A stretch of DNA of 64,000 nucleotides from Sipunculus nudus. Taxonomy: Eukaryota > Annelida > Sipuncula > Golfingiida > Sipunculidae. Made by a program: the position numbers and the translations under genes. Positions 13,463 to 27,241 of the stretch are shown here, piece after piece. Below the pieces are notes generated by a model. The model was not told the DNA's origin and made no database searches. It saw only the letters and a program-made list of their open reading frames with translations. Location of the stretch: NCBI GenBank assembly GCA_026874595.1, contig CM049307.1, forward strand, positions 44,026,362 through 44,090,361, given 5' to 3'. Position 1 is the first letter of the stretch, and each line of letters opens with the position of its first letter.

Positions 13463-14908
13463 GAGAGTGCTAAATAGTATAAGCTGCATGGTCTGGAGGC
13501 GTTTTAGACCCAAACTGAGGCCATGTAAGTAGTGTTTATTTTTTTACACAACTACGTTTTCAGTAGTTGGTCCGTGCGCCGGTATGCATTGTTACTCCGT
13601 TTGTGTATATGTATATATATGCATGTGTTTGTGTGTATAATATGTCCATTGATACATTACATATATATTCATGTGATCACACGTTCACTTATAGCTTTTA
13701 TTTTCCTAAAACTCTATCGCGTCAAACCCCTCGATTTGGGCCCCAATAACATAGGGTTTTTTAAGGATTAGACAGTTGAAGCTGTATGATCTTATAAGAT
13801 TTGCGTACATGCATGCCTGTGATGGGAACGCGTGCAAGCGAAGGTGTCTGCATGGTCCGCACCGTCCTTTCCCTCCCGTTCCGACTACCTTGGATATAGG
13901 TTATGTGTTTGGATGTTTAAATTGTTAAGAATAATTTTTTTTTTGTAAAATATTTTTAACAAGGGCATAACACGCGGGATTAGAGGGTTTCAATCCGTCC
14001 CTTTCTTGCAGAAATTATTTTTGTTGTAGTGTTTTAACATCCGACCTTCCTTTAGTGTTAACTATTTTAAGACATCAGTCCCTCAGTCTAGTTCAAGATA
14101 GCCGCTTCACAAACTCTTGGGTCCGCCCCTGTAATATTTCGACCATAAGGAAAAGCACTTCAGGAATAGTTTTGCTGTGTATTTTAAAGTATAATGTAAA
14201 ACAGAACCATATATCACCGATATCAATAATTAACTGGACATAAAATCACTCGGGATGAACATGTTCTGCATAATATAGCAACAGACTAGTCGGCAAAAGC
14301 TTATATCAAGAAAGATACTATACCTAGCAGAAAGCGTGTTAAATGACCCCGCTGCATGGATCATTGTTAAATAGCCCTTATCCATATGCATATTCCGACA
14401 TGTCACTCATCCAAATGCAAGCGGGTGATCTGAATACAGCAGATTATCTCCCGCCGCCATGGAAACGTATTATATAATTGATTACAGACGACCTTGAGGA
14501 TAAAGGGCAAACTGACATTGCCAAGATGTGCATCGAAAGTGTCAGTTCGCCGACGACAGTGGACGGACAGTTATGTATCATGATATTTTAAATATTGATA
14601 CATTTTATTGAAAGGATTATTACTACTGATGATCACTATACTGCCAACTCTAACATAAATGCGAAAGCTTGCAATAAATCAATCGTAATCATGCCATATT
14701 TTAACTGAAAATGTATATTCCTTAATGAGTTGTAGCTTGCAAGCTGACAATGCGGCACTGACGAGTCCATAGGCGCCATCTGGTGTTAGGTTGTAAAACT
14801 ATACCACCTGTCCCGATATTGTTTGAATGGAAATTCTTGCCTGATTTATGATGTTTAATCTTAACTCGGGATTAATCGTTGCTTTAATTACTCTTAATTT
14901 CTTTATAG

Positions 14909-15075
14909 TTCGAAGGAGCTTATACAACAAGCCATCTTGGAGAATGATTTCATGAAGAACCTTGACATGTCGCAGATCCTCGAGATCGTGGAGTGCATGT
15001 TTCCTGTGGAGTTCAAGCGGGACAGTCTCATTATCAGAGAGGGGGATGTCGGCTCAATGGTGTACGTCATGGAAG
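14909..15075 (+). CDS. PRKG1: PRKG1 exon 1 of visible set (start of CNB-A)
   Basis: Acceptor ttctttatag, donor gtgcgt. The first base completes a split codon; the frame then reads [19 protein letters not shown] and runs to VYVMEG. This aligns with the first exon common to human PKG I-alpha and I-beta, which begins at SKDLIKEAILDNDFMKNL. The preceding alternative first exon must end in phase 2. The exon holds the N-terminal helix and first strands of cGMP site A. An open frame runs on into the intron to about 15188 but leaves the family alignment after VMEG. Confidence 0.97.
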
Positions 15076-18000
15076 GTGCGTCATCTGACCAGCCCATTTT
15101 ATCTGAAGGGGAAACACTATCCCACAGAACATATTCTACAAATCAGCAAGGAGTTCGCTTTAAAATGGGATTTGTCCTGCACATGTAATACAGAAGGTGT
15201 TATTTAATTGCAGCTAGAGCAGACTTATTTATGTTGAAGTATGTTTCAGGGCATATAGTGGATGGAGCCATAATTTGTATTTACCGAGAACAGAATGTAA
15301 CACATTTTAACTTGATATTAAATTTACTTGTTTAATTCCTGTATTTATCTATTTATAACAAATATATTTTACCAGGAAAAAACATTCATAAAAAACATTC
15401 ATAATGCAGGTTTTTTTTTTTTTCAGTGGGGCCCTGTTACAATAACACATTCATTATAACAAAAAAAACCGTGGTTCATAGAATATATAAAAAGTAAATA
15501 AATAGACAATGAAAATAAAAAAACGACAACATGTGTAAGCCAAGTGATCAATAAAATGTCAACATTATATTATATGAAGTTTAACACAGACACTGTGCAC
15601 GGATTTCAGCTAGAGCATAATTATGAATCATATTTAAAGGCCCGCCTTAACCACTGTCTTAAGAGCTTTCGGTAGGTGAAAAGACTCATCGTGTATCATT
15701 GTTCCCCCACAAAGATAATGTTAAAATTATGATGAGGTAATGATGATGCTAATGGTGATGAGGATAATGATGATGATGATTATTATGATCATAAAAATTC
15801 TATTCCACAGAGGGTAAGGTGGAGGTGACGAAGGATGGCCACAAACTGACCACGATGGGTCCGGCAAAGGTGTTTGGAGAGTTAGCAATCTTGTACAACT
15901 GTACTCGTACCGCCAGTGTCAAAGGTAAGTAAACAGCACTAAACACACACACGTGTGGTTGACTTTAAATATCAGGAAAATATATGCATCCTAATTGTGG
16001 AAGACAAAGGTGTGAAAACATTTCCAAGATTCAAATGCCATTAATTCAAACCCATACAACAATTGTTAAAATGAGTGTAACCTATCCGCAAGGACATGGT
16101 CCAAAGTACATAAAAAACTAGGAAAACGCATTCGTACCCAAAGTATTTAAGAGCACGAGTAACGCAAGTGTAAAAACTTGGAAACATGCACCTCCCTACC
16201 CATAGTGTTAAAGCTAGGATAACACATGAGGAACACCAGTGTAAAAACTAGGAAAACACATCCGTACCCTCACTCGGAACTCCTCGGCAGAATTCGTATT
16301 TTACCCTCAGATATTGCCAGGACAGTTGTCAGGTCAAGGCCGCGTGCCCTGCTTATGTCAACAAGACTGCGTTTTAATATACACGCTCCATGTGTCATTA
16401 TTTTATTGACTATGTTTAACGAATATACGGTATTGGTAAACGTCTTATGGTTCATGTTTTTATGGTGTTAGGTTTAATATGCGGTCATGTAATCTTTCAA
16501 AACATCTAAAGGCATTTCAAAATTGTGAAACCCATACCCGAATCCCTGGTGAAAAAAAGAACCGAGAAAATGCGCATAGCAAGTGTTTAAAAAAAGCATC
16601 CGCATTCTCACTGCTCCAGGAATGTTATATACATATAGCTGCGTTTACTTGGCATGCGGTAAACCGTATGCGGTAAATGCGAAAAAAGAGCTGTTTTATA
16701 ATTGACCATTAACTTGGCCCGCGGTATCTGGTATGCGACATGCGGTAAAACGGAATCCTCAGTGGAGAACTGGATTCGCATATTTGACCTACGAATGCAG
16801 TGGGATCTGACATCACCAGTCCCAAACCAAAAAAAAAACAAAAGAAGTATACGCTCATCGAGCAGCTACAGGTTGCTGCGGTCAACACCTCAGCCCTGTG
16901 CGCTCCTTAAGATTGTTCTCTGAGCCAACAGTCTCAGTGCCACGCCAAGCCAAGCAGGGAGCCGTATAGGGCGCCACTGTCCATCTCGTGCCGTTGTCCT
17001 TTATAGAAAGCTACAGCATCCACAGCCACAAAGCCAGGAGCAACCTTCATTCCCTCCACCGATCCCAGCAGCGGAGACCCAGCCATGCCATTCGAGAGCC
17101 GAACTCGATCCTGTGAACGACATTGCTTCGAGACTCATAGCCCTTGTACTTGCGGTTTCGGCCATTTGGACCGTTTAACCGGGTTTCCCCGATTATGCAA
17201 GTTTTTAGCAAGTTTTTTCTTCATCGGCAATCATCACCAGTCCCATACGGCAGTATTTTACATCTTATCCAGTAAATGCCCAATGCGATTTAATATCGCA
17301 TTTCGCATACCACATACCGCCAGTTAAACACAGATTTACAAGGCAACAGCACTTCGTGTGGCAAAACTACACAACACTCATCCAAAGGTAAAGAAAACAC
17401 CTGGGATACAGAGTTCATTGTTTCGTTACTATTTCTTGGATTAACATTCCAATGTGTCAGCACAATGCAGCATGATCAAATATAATGAATAAACTGTCAT
17501 ATAGTATGGAAAGTCGCATATGTTAAAGATACATCAGATACATATTTATACAAGAACAAGTGGCTAATATGTAAACCGTGTATTATGCTCTTCTGCAAAG
17601 TAAAACACCTTGGAAACAGCTCTTAACGGTTTCGGAAATGGTTGGGCGACTTGCCACCAGAGGTCGCGACCTTATGGTAGTATTGTCAAGTTCACGAACC
17701 ATAATTATTGCTTTGACAGTGTGAATAAAATCGATGCATTATTTATCACTGAAACACTTTTACAATTTCAATTAAAAGTGCTTAGATCATACATTAACGC
17801 ATTTCTAAAGTAATATGAAAATAAAACGTAGGTATAGCTAAAAACGTTACTGATGTACGTAATTCTTCGTCTCCCCGTTAGATGTCGCTTTCAGCTCCCA
17901 TCAACGCCACCGCGGCAACTTCCAGCTCAGGGTAAGGTCTATTGTGCTTATAAATAAACCAGCTGTCAGTGACGGATTTAAACATGTTTGACCTACGTTG

Positions 18001-21000
18001 GACCTAGTCCCTGACCCACTTGCATGGTCAGTAAATGTGAACAACATGTGACTCGAGATCCCTCTCCACTCATTTCTTATGTCAGCATGCAATACAGAGT
18101 TAATCCCCAAATTCATCCAGGGAATCTTTTTACATAATGTTGAAATGACCACAAGTGTCGCCCCAATATCTCCTTGCATTTACCCATTCTGGCAACGGTC
18201 TTTTCATGTGAACAATCAAAGGGAACCTTTGCATACATTTCTGTTTAATTTACAATAACGCGTCACAGATATACTAGATAACACCGCAAAATATGTCAAC
18301 AAGTTTATCGACATATAAAATATATTTCACGGTCAAACTACTTCTGTTAGTTATATTTGGAATGGATATTGTCGATGCATACTCTATAGTTGCCGCATTA
18401 ACTTAACTTTCGTAATTTACATTTCTTAGACGTATTAGCTCAATGACGGCGTAAAGGCGTGTTGTGCGCATGAATTTTGCATGCGAGAGTTTGAAATTTA
18501 TAGATTGACCTTCTGTGTGAAGAATGTCGCCGTGTTAGGTGGAACTGAGGTAAATGACCAAAAGACACTTAAAACTAGTTTAAACAGACACTAAGAATGG
18601 GGGAATATGCAATAAAAATTCAAACTAAGGCAAAAAACATGTGATGCAGTTTTTCACTCTGTAGGCCTAACAGAGTGACTATATAGCATTCGAGGGCGCA
18701 TAAAGATTATGACTTCTTTCTAATAAACTCAGATCCATGATCGTTCATGAAAACGGGAAAATGTGAGGGGGGCAATCCAAAGGAGTACCGACATAAGTCT
18801 CCCCTCCCCAAAATAAGAACATCGGTGGGGGACATTCAAAAGGAGTACCGACATAAGTCTCCCCTCCCCCAAGTAAGGACGTCCGAGGGGGACAATTAAA
18901 AGGAGTACCGACATAAGTCTCCCCTCCCCTAAATTAGGACATCCGAGGGGGACAATCCAAAGGAGTACCGACATAAGTCTCCCCTCCCCCAAATAAGGAC
19001 ATGCGCTGTTCTTCTCCCGACAACCCCCCCCCCCCCCCACCTGTTCTTCTCCCGACAACCCCCCCCCCCCCCCTTTCCAAGTTACCCGGGTCAAAATCCC
19101 TCTCTCATGAAATATATTAGTTTCTTTATCTAAATTTCTTTTAATAAATTGATTTGTATTGGCTTGGACTTGGACTAGACTTCCAGTTGACTCAATGAAG
19201 GTTGACTTGTACTTGAACCGCAATGAAACGGACTTGGAGTCGGACTCAGTGACCTATACTCTGACTTGGACTCGAATTGTGTAGACTCATCACTGTAACA
19301 TAACCGATTCGTCCTGACAATAGCGACAATTTCGCAGGTTAAGCCCGTATTTTTTAACGCTTTACGTCATTCATCCTCAACTCGCATTTCAAATGTGTTT
19401 TTGAAATGTGAAATACCTTTAGCGCCCTCTGTTGTTTAGTTTCTAAACTGAGAGGATCAGCTCGTGTCTGTGTAGTATTTTGGGAACATTTGGTCTGTAT
19501 TTCACATTTGACGGAACGTGGTAATATGGTGTGAGTTTTTAATGTTTGTCCATTAAATATTAATGCAAAAAAAAATCATTTGCGATATTCAAGTTTTTTT
19601 TAAATTCCAGGTTCCGAATTCCAGATTGCAAAACGCGAGTGCATTGCCGATTTATATAAGCTTAAACAAATTATAAAAGAACCAATATAATTAAAATTAA
19701 GGGGATAGTAAGATTTATCGATTTCCTGGACTTATATGCTATACAATAATATGTCTTCATGTAAATTTGAATGGAGGAATTAATTAAACCACGTATATTT
19801 CAAATGACTAATTAATTAATAAAAGGCTAAATCATGGCGACTTAATAGTAACCCATTAGTTAAATATTCGTAATAATATATATATATAATGAGAGAGAGA
19901 AAGGGAGAGAGAGAGAGGGAGAGGGAGAGACACAGACAGAGAGAGAGACAGAAAGAGGGACAGAGAGAGAGTAGGAAATAGACTGACAAAGTTATATAAT
20001 ATATTCCATTAATAACGTATAGACCGGCACTGGGTCTTAGACCATGACCTCACGTCCACATTCGGCTAAGTGGTTACGTACAAACAAGCCTCAGCTGAAT
20101 ACACTGTTTGACAGTTAGTTTAACCTGAACGAAGGGGTGATACATGACGTCATGAACCCAGAAACGTCCCTCACTCCAGGTAGCCGTACCTTGCATTGTT
20201 TACCTGTTAGCTGGTCATGTAAACATAGATAGGATTCATTCTGAAAGGGTAGCGTTCACACTGCCCAGCGGCCCGGAGTTCCCAGTCTGTTTCGGTTAAG
20301 GTGATCCCTCCAGTAACGTTCAGTAACCTCACTGCAGGTGCATAACTGCAGATGTAAATAAACATATTCAAATTGATCTTATTTTTGCCAAATTCAAGAG
20401 GGAAACCATAGTTCATCAGGCTCTTATTTATAGAATAGACTTTCCGTGTTAAATATAAACATCAATGTTCTTGTTATCTTTAATTGTGTAATTATGTTTA
20501 GTTCTTTACACTTATAGAACTAAGGCATTACACCTGTGCTGCTGGTGAAGTCTGACTGCAAAGTCTTGAAATTATGGAGGATTAGGTTTCCGCGTCATTC
20601 TGGGACTAGGGGTGGCAATCTGGAAGTAACTGTGGATGTCTGAAAACCGTGATGTAATAGCTTAAAGAATTCGATCGATAATGATGTTGGCACAATGTCG
20701 CTATAACACTATATACGTTGGGCATCTGAGTTTTGCTGATACTATGTTTTCAGCCGGACGCCGCCGCCGGATAGGTTTCCGAAGAACTCCTCTATAACAA
20801 CTGGAAGGAATTTTATGAAACTCGGAATTATGATCGGGAACTGCTGCGCCCTCATTTTTTTGGGTTCCCTCTGACCATTCCTCTCTGCAGAGCGACCATC
20901 TGTAGTTCTGTTTCACACATAAACCCACATATCTTGTAACTCGTTTGACCAATCGGGCTGAAATTGTGCATGAGTGTAGCTCTTGGGTAGCTATATATAT

Positions 21001-23568
21001 CATACACAAATCTGGTGGCGCCATCTGCAACTATTTGGGCACAGCTTCCATCTGTTCGTCTGCGTTGGATTAAAATAACTTATTCTCTGCAATGATTGTA
21101 GTTATTCACCTGAAAGTATCCATGTGTATACATCTTGGATAGGTTTCTCGTTTATATGCCAGGTGGCGCCACCTACGTATCGTTCTGAAATTTTACATGT
21201 GTAAAGATCTTACATATATCTTTATTATACGCAAAACTGCTGGCGACACCTGCAAATAATTTTGCCTGGTGTCCATCTGTTTGTCTGTCTTAGGCAAAAA
21301 TCACTCACATTTCAGCATTGGTTTGACTTATCCGCCTGAAATTTTCCATGTGTATACATCTTGCATAGATATCTCGGTTATATGACAGGGAGCGCCACCT
21401 ACAATCACGTTTACGCTGAAGACATCCATCCTAATATTTCAGGACTGGTTTGACTTATCGGCCTGAAATTTTGCATGTGTATAGACCTTACATAGATCTT
21501 TTTCATACACAACAAAAATGTTGGCCCCGCAGTGTCCATGTGGGCGGCTGTTTAGGGTAAACTTCACTCATATAGATTTGACGTATCCGTCTAAAATTCT
21601 GCATGTGTATAAATCTTGGATAAATTTTTCGATATTCACCTATAAACACGTTTACACGGCAGACATCCATGCTAATATCTAGGGACAGGTTTGAAGTATC
21701 AGCCTGATATTTTACATGAATATAGATCTTACAGAGCCCTACAGCTTATGTAAATTCGATGGCCCAACCTACGACCAATTTTTCGTGGTGTCAATCTGTT
21801 CATCTGCCTATGGTAAAAATAACTCGTATCTCAGCAGTGGTTTGACTTATGCACATGAAATTTGCATGTGTATACAAATTGGATAGCTTTCTCGTTCAAT
21901 GTCAAGCGGCGCCACCTACATTTGTGTTGACGTGGCAGACATCCATGCTAATATACAAAACATCTCACTCACTTACCCCTAACCAAGCTTTCAATGCCTC
22001 ACTTCACCCGTACCACTCTGATTTCGGCGGATACACGTAGTCGTTTGTCGACTACACGTAATCTACTTTGATACACCTTTCTGTCCGCAAATGTTTCAAG
22101 TTCGCGATATTAGCGAAATGAAAAAAAAAAGAAAATCGCGAAAATGAAACTTTCGTGAATAAGTCACCTCCTTCACACAAATGACCTTCCATTAATGATA
22201 TATCCCGGTTAATGTATTTTATGTATGTTATCCAGTAGAAAAGCAGTTGATTGATATAATAGAAAATAACATACACACTGTTTTTTTATGTTACCTGTAA
22301 ATCAAAGATGGACATTATTGATAATATTAAATCTTTCCATTTATCTGCCTATAGGGGACAAGCATTTCTACTCGTTCTGGTGAGGCCTTGCCAAACTGTT
22401 AAGATTGAGCGCATTTTATCTATAATTAATTTAATAATGGATATTTAATATATGGATTACTGCATTGCACAAGATCAATTAAATGGGAATCTTAAGAAAC
22501 AATGAAAAAGTGACAACGGGAAAGATTTAAGGTTGTTCCACGAGTTACAGGTCTGTTACTAACCTTGCCAGTATACATTGATGGTCATCAACACGAAAGT
22601 TATTTATCAAGAACAAGTTTAGAACAAATGTTAATGAAAAATATCTAACTAATGACTCTGTAATATGAAAAAAATGAAATGCTAATATTTAAAGTAGACT
22701 CACTTTCATATGCTACCATGCTGTATCGTCATCAAAATGCAACGCACTTTTATAACGTTTCTTCGGAAGGTCTTAAATATTGTCGGATTAAATACCATTA
22801 TCAAGTATAGCAGTGTTACAGAGCAGTGTTAAGTGTTATCAATGAATGGAGACTCAACTTCGACAGTATGGTCCGACACAAACGAACGGTTATTATTATC
22901 CATACAATTATTTTGTATTGTATGCGCCATTTTAACTACCGAGAGCAGAGCAGGTATTTTAAATGCAGTTTACAATGGTTTTCCCTGAGAAAGAGGTAAC
23001 ATTTTTACATTGCAAATCGGATCCGGTTATGAGTTCAGCAGCGCTGTCTCCTAGGTAGGACATGCATGTAGCTCTGAACACGAAAGCCTTGCAAATATGT
23101 TCATACATAGAGCCCAAGGATGTCCGTGCAGGGCTCAGCGTATATTATCGGTGTTTTTAGTCTTCCTCGCTACCCAAACCAGCTTGTCATACAGGTGTTT
23201 CACACGGCCAGGCAGCGGGAGGGGAGGGGGGAGTTAAATTCCAGCTTATTTAGCAGAGTGATACATGCCGGAGTGGTGCTTTGCGCTTGCCCCATTGAGT
23301 TCTTTCTAGCCTCTGACAGATACATGTATGTTTCGCCGTAAACCTTAAGCACTGGTTGGTATGTTGAGGCGCCTCTGTACATGAGGCCATTGACCAAGTA
23401 TGCGTGCATGTAGTATGTAATTTACAGCATATACATACAAATACACAAACACACACATATGTACATATTGTATATGTATATATCTTACCTGATTAGTGCC
23501 ACAACATGTTGCCCGAAACTACATATTAGTAAGCATTTTTTACAAAATGTGATTCCTCAATATTTGTA

Positions 23569-23623
<55 letters not shown>

Positions 23624-26600
23624 CTCTGGAGAAAAACAACACTGTTAATTCACAACAGTCTGTTTCACGGTATGCGACCCGATCATCAGGTGAATGTGGT
23701 TATATATATATATATACACAGCGTTTATGTCTACGTATATCATCAATAAAATATCTTAATATATCCCACTAGTACTGTACTTTTTAATCATATGGCTTCT
23801 GACGCACAAAGACTGAACATGTGACTGTGACAAAAACCTCATAGATAGAATGTCTAGCATCCGCGTCACTTCGAAACCAAGAATGTTATACGGTATTGAA
23901 TCACATACGATAAGAAGTCTTTAGAATGGGCTATGAGCGGCCGGTAGACTGTGCAAAAGCCATGCACCAGTCTCTTCCAGAACTACATACTGTAGTTGTC
24001 TATATATTCGCGACGTTGAAATTTCGTGATTTTCAATTTTCACTTTTCATTTTATGAAAGACTTTTATCAAACTAGAAATTTGTATTCTACTGAATGTCA
24101 GCCTCTGCCATTCAGTTATTCGGCCCATTTTAAAAGGTTCATTCGTGCATAAGTGACTGTGCATTGTGCAAATTCCTAGAGTCGTTCCTGGATCCTGGAT
24201 CATGTGTCGGGTCCACACCAAAATCTAACCTTTTCTTCATCGGCCCATTCCCGAAACGCCCTGAAAATGTTATTAGATTCCGTCACACTTATAAACAAAC
24301 ACATGAACGTGCAAAATCTTGAATATTTGACTTAAGAACATTGACCATTGGGCAATGTTTATTCCTAAATATCAGATAATTTGAAAGATCTGATATCATT
24401 TATGATTAAAAAAATTGTTGGACATACAAGATCTGTTATTATGCATTAAATGAAACCTGTATGACGATGGACCCCAACTGAGGACAGTTTTTTTTCGCGA
24501 TGATTCCCCTTTCGCGAATATAAAACCCTCGGGGAAAAAAACAGCCATGTACAATATATGATTCAAGAGTTAAGATGGCTCCCACCTTATAAAGCCACCG
24601 GGGTTAAGCTGCTGTATTGTTTTAGTCCATGTTTCTCAGAATGGTATATCTTATAATGTGATCATAAAGCATGGTCCCGTCCAGAATTTGTCACAGAAGA
24701 GAATGCGGTCAGCTGTATTTTGTCTTATGTCAAGGGCGGATCGAGGATTTTGGAAATAGAGGGGTCAAACCCAGGAGGAGTAATGACAAAACCTGAAAAT
24801 TAGACTCCGTGAAAAAAAGGGGGGGGGGGGGGTTTCAGGCCACAAAACCTGGTTTGAAACCCTTTAAAATAGGCTGTGGCGGCGAAAAATAGGGGTTCCA
24901 AAAAAAAAACCTGGATCCCTCTCTACTATCCAGAGAGTGCATCCAGTGTATGACTGTATGAGTGGTATTTTTTGTGTTTGCGTTTTTGTTTATAACGCGC
25001 AGGGAATGGTCAAAATGATTATCTTCAAATTAAAAAAAATATGAGATAATAAAAGAAATTCAGGCAATTTTGTTCTCAAGAAATGGTGGAAATAATGATT
25101 AAGAGAATTAGTTAGGAATTCAGATGACAGCTTCAGTATCATGTAAATGAATCACTATCACATGTAGTTATCTGATGATAAATTAAGACATCCGCATGAG
25201 AAGACACAACGGTTATGTTTATAATAATTGCGGCTGGATTTACAAGAAGTCAACTAAAAATATGTTAACAAGTAGTGTGAATAAATCATGACGATATAAA
25301 TATTAATAATTTACATCTGCTAACAAAGCCTGCATGGCTGTCCCACCCTGGCTGGATGCCACTGTGCCATGTGTTCCATTGTAAACATCCGACCTGCCAT
25401 CCTCAGAAAATAGTAGTTCAAAGACAGATAGAAGCAGAGGTTTTTGGTATCGCCGACTCAGGACCGGGTGCTAATCTGTAATTTAGTATGATCTTTACCT
25501 ACCACCGTGGTGGGTACTTGGGCAGTTCAGTCTACCTTTGCCTGGACCGCTCTAGGTGTTAAACGCCCTAAACACCCTGGAACATGTGCAGATCGTTAGT
25601 CCGGAGTCGCTGGTTCTCAAGTAAATAAGGCCACGCCATGTAGTTCTGACGAGACTGCGTAGTGGCTGGTTTTGCGATCATCTCCGTGTGTCTCCGCATA
25701 TGATTCTATTGTCGTAATTATGCAAGCATATGGGTCAGATCCGTATGTTTGTTTGTTTGATTGATGGTATTATTGAGTGTTTATTTATGTGTGAGCACTC
25801 TACAGGTCAAACACCCCCTCCAATCTCTCTTAATTAGACGGGAGGAGAATACCGGCAAAACAAGTCGATACTCTTTTGTATTTAGTTATGAAACGGTTTA
25901 AAATATCAAAACCAATGTCCTCACCGGCAAATGGTTAACACTTGTTAGTATATGTTTGGTTTAAACATATTTATTTCAACAGGATAACTAAGTAGCCGAT
26001 AAGGCTAATGCAAATGCTCTCCTGGATAAAAATAAAAGAAGAGTGAAAAGTGATAAATTAACATGAATGGATATATGTATGTACAAATGATCAGATTGGA
26101 AAAGTGCACATATAATCACACACGGTGAGATATATACAAATGCATAATATACATTAATACAGATTGACATTCTACATACACAGATACATATACATATATT
26201 ATGTTGGTAGGCGTAATACAATAAAAAAATAAACGTGAAATGTCGAATTTCATATCGAGTTTATCAATTAGATTAAAACCATGGTTAAAGATATATGTAT
26301 ATTTTTTTTACAACTTATATGTATACCTCTAACCAAAGAATCTTTTGAATAAGCGCAATCAACTGGTAGTAAAGCGCCGTGTACGGATAATGTAATCAGT
26401 GACATGTTTCAGAAAAAAGATGCTATAGTATATGTTTGTGTATGTTATCTAAAACAAAGGTATTGTGATCGAAGTATTTTTTTACGGTCCGTTTTCCTGA
26501 CTTTGCAAATTATTTGAGATATGATAGAAATACATCAGTAATAATTTTATCAGTGAAAATGGACCTCCAGTCCTGATTATTAAACGGATCACGATAAAAA

Positions 26601-27167
26601 TCCGGTGGTTGAATGGATATGCGCTCGTCGAGTGCTATCAAGTTTAACCAGGCTCGGGCACATTCGTAAATTACCAGGGTCTGTGATATATTTAGATATA
26701 TTTATACACAGTGTAAACGTATTATAATGAAATCCAAACAGGAGGTGATCAAATTACAAGTTTGACCTTACCTTCTGTAACCAATGGTCACTTCAGTTCT
26801 ACTTAGCCTTTGATCTAATATTATACTGATTGATCAAGCATTGGGAAAATTAATTATATCAGCACTGAAAGGGGGATTATAAAATGTATACCCAGAGTCA
26901 CGCTGACGCTTTAATAAGAATCGACAGTGACTGTTATTTAGTAATAAATCGGTTAAGTCATAATAAGAAAAATATGCAAGCAACTATATGCAAGGAAATC
27001 GCCGCCTAAGCAATAATAAAGTAATTTTACAAGGTCAGAATAAATCACAATGGAAGTATACTGGTGGCTGGTTACTAACAAAAGGCAAAATGAAACAAAG
27101 AATCGTCATGTGTGTTTTTTTAAATATACTTATTTAAATTTGATTTAAAAGTAGACTTTTCGTCTCC

Positions 27168-27241
<74 letters not shown>

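Noticed and set aside
14457-14495. Perfect-looking start context GCCGCCATGG
   Set aside because: The frame closes after 13 codons, with no donor in phase for the exon at 14909.
15076-15188. Extension of exon 1 by reading through its donor to about 15188
   Set aside because: The protein leaves the PKG alignment after VMEG, while splicing to 15811 restores it exactly.
18729-19223. 164-codon minus-strand frame, the longest in the window
   Set aside because: Created by the exact 60-bp tandem repeat and poly-C runs; composition is repetitive and no domain is seen.
25321-25700. GC-richer stretch that might be an exon
   Set aside because: No long frame on either strand and no family match.
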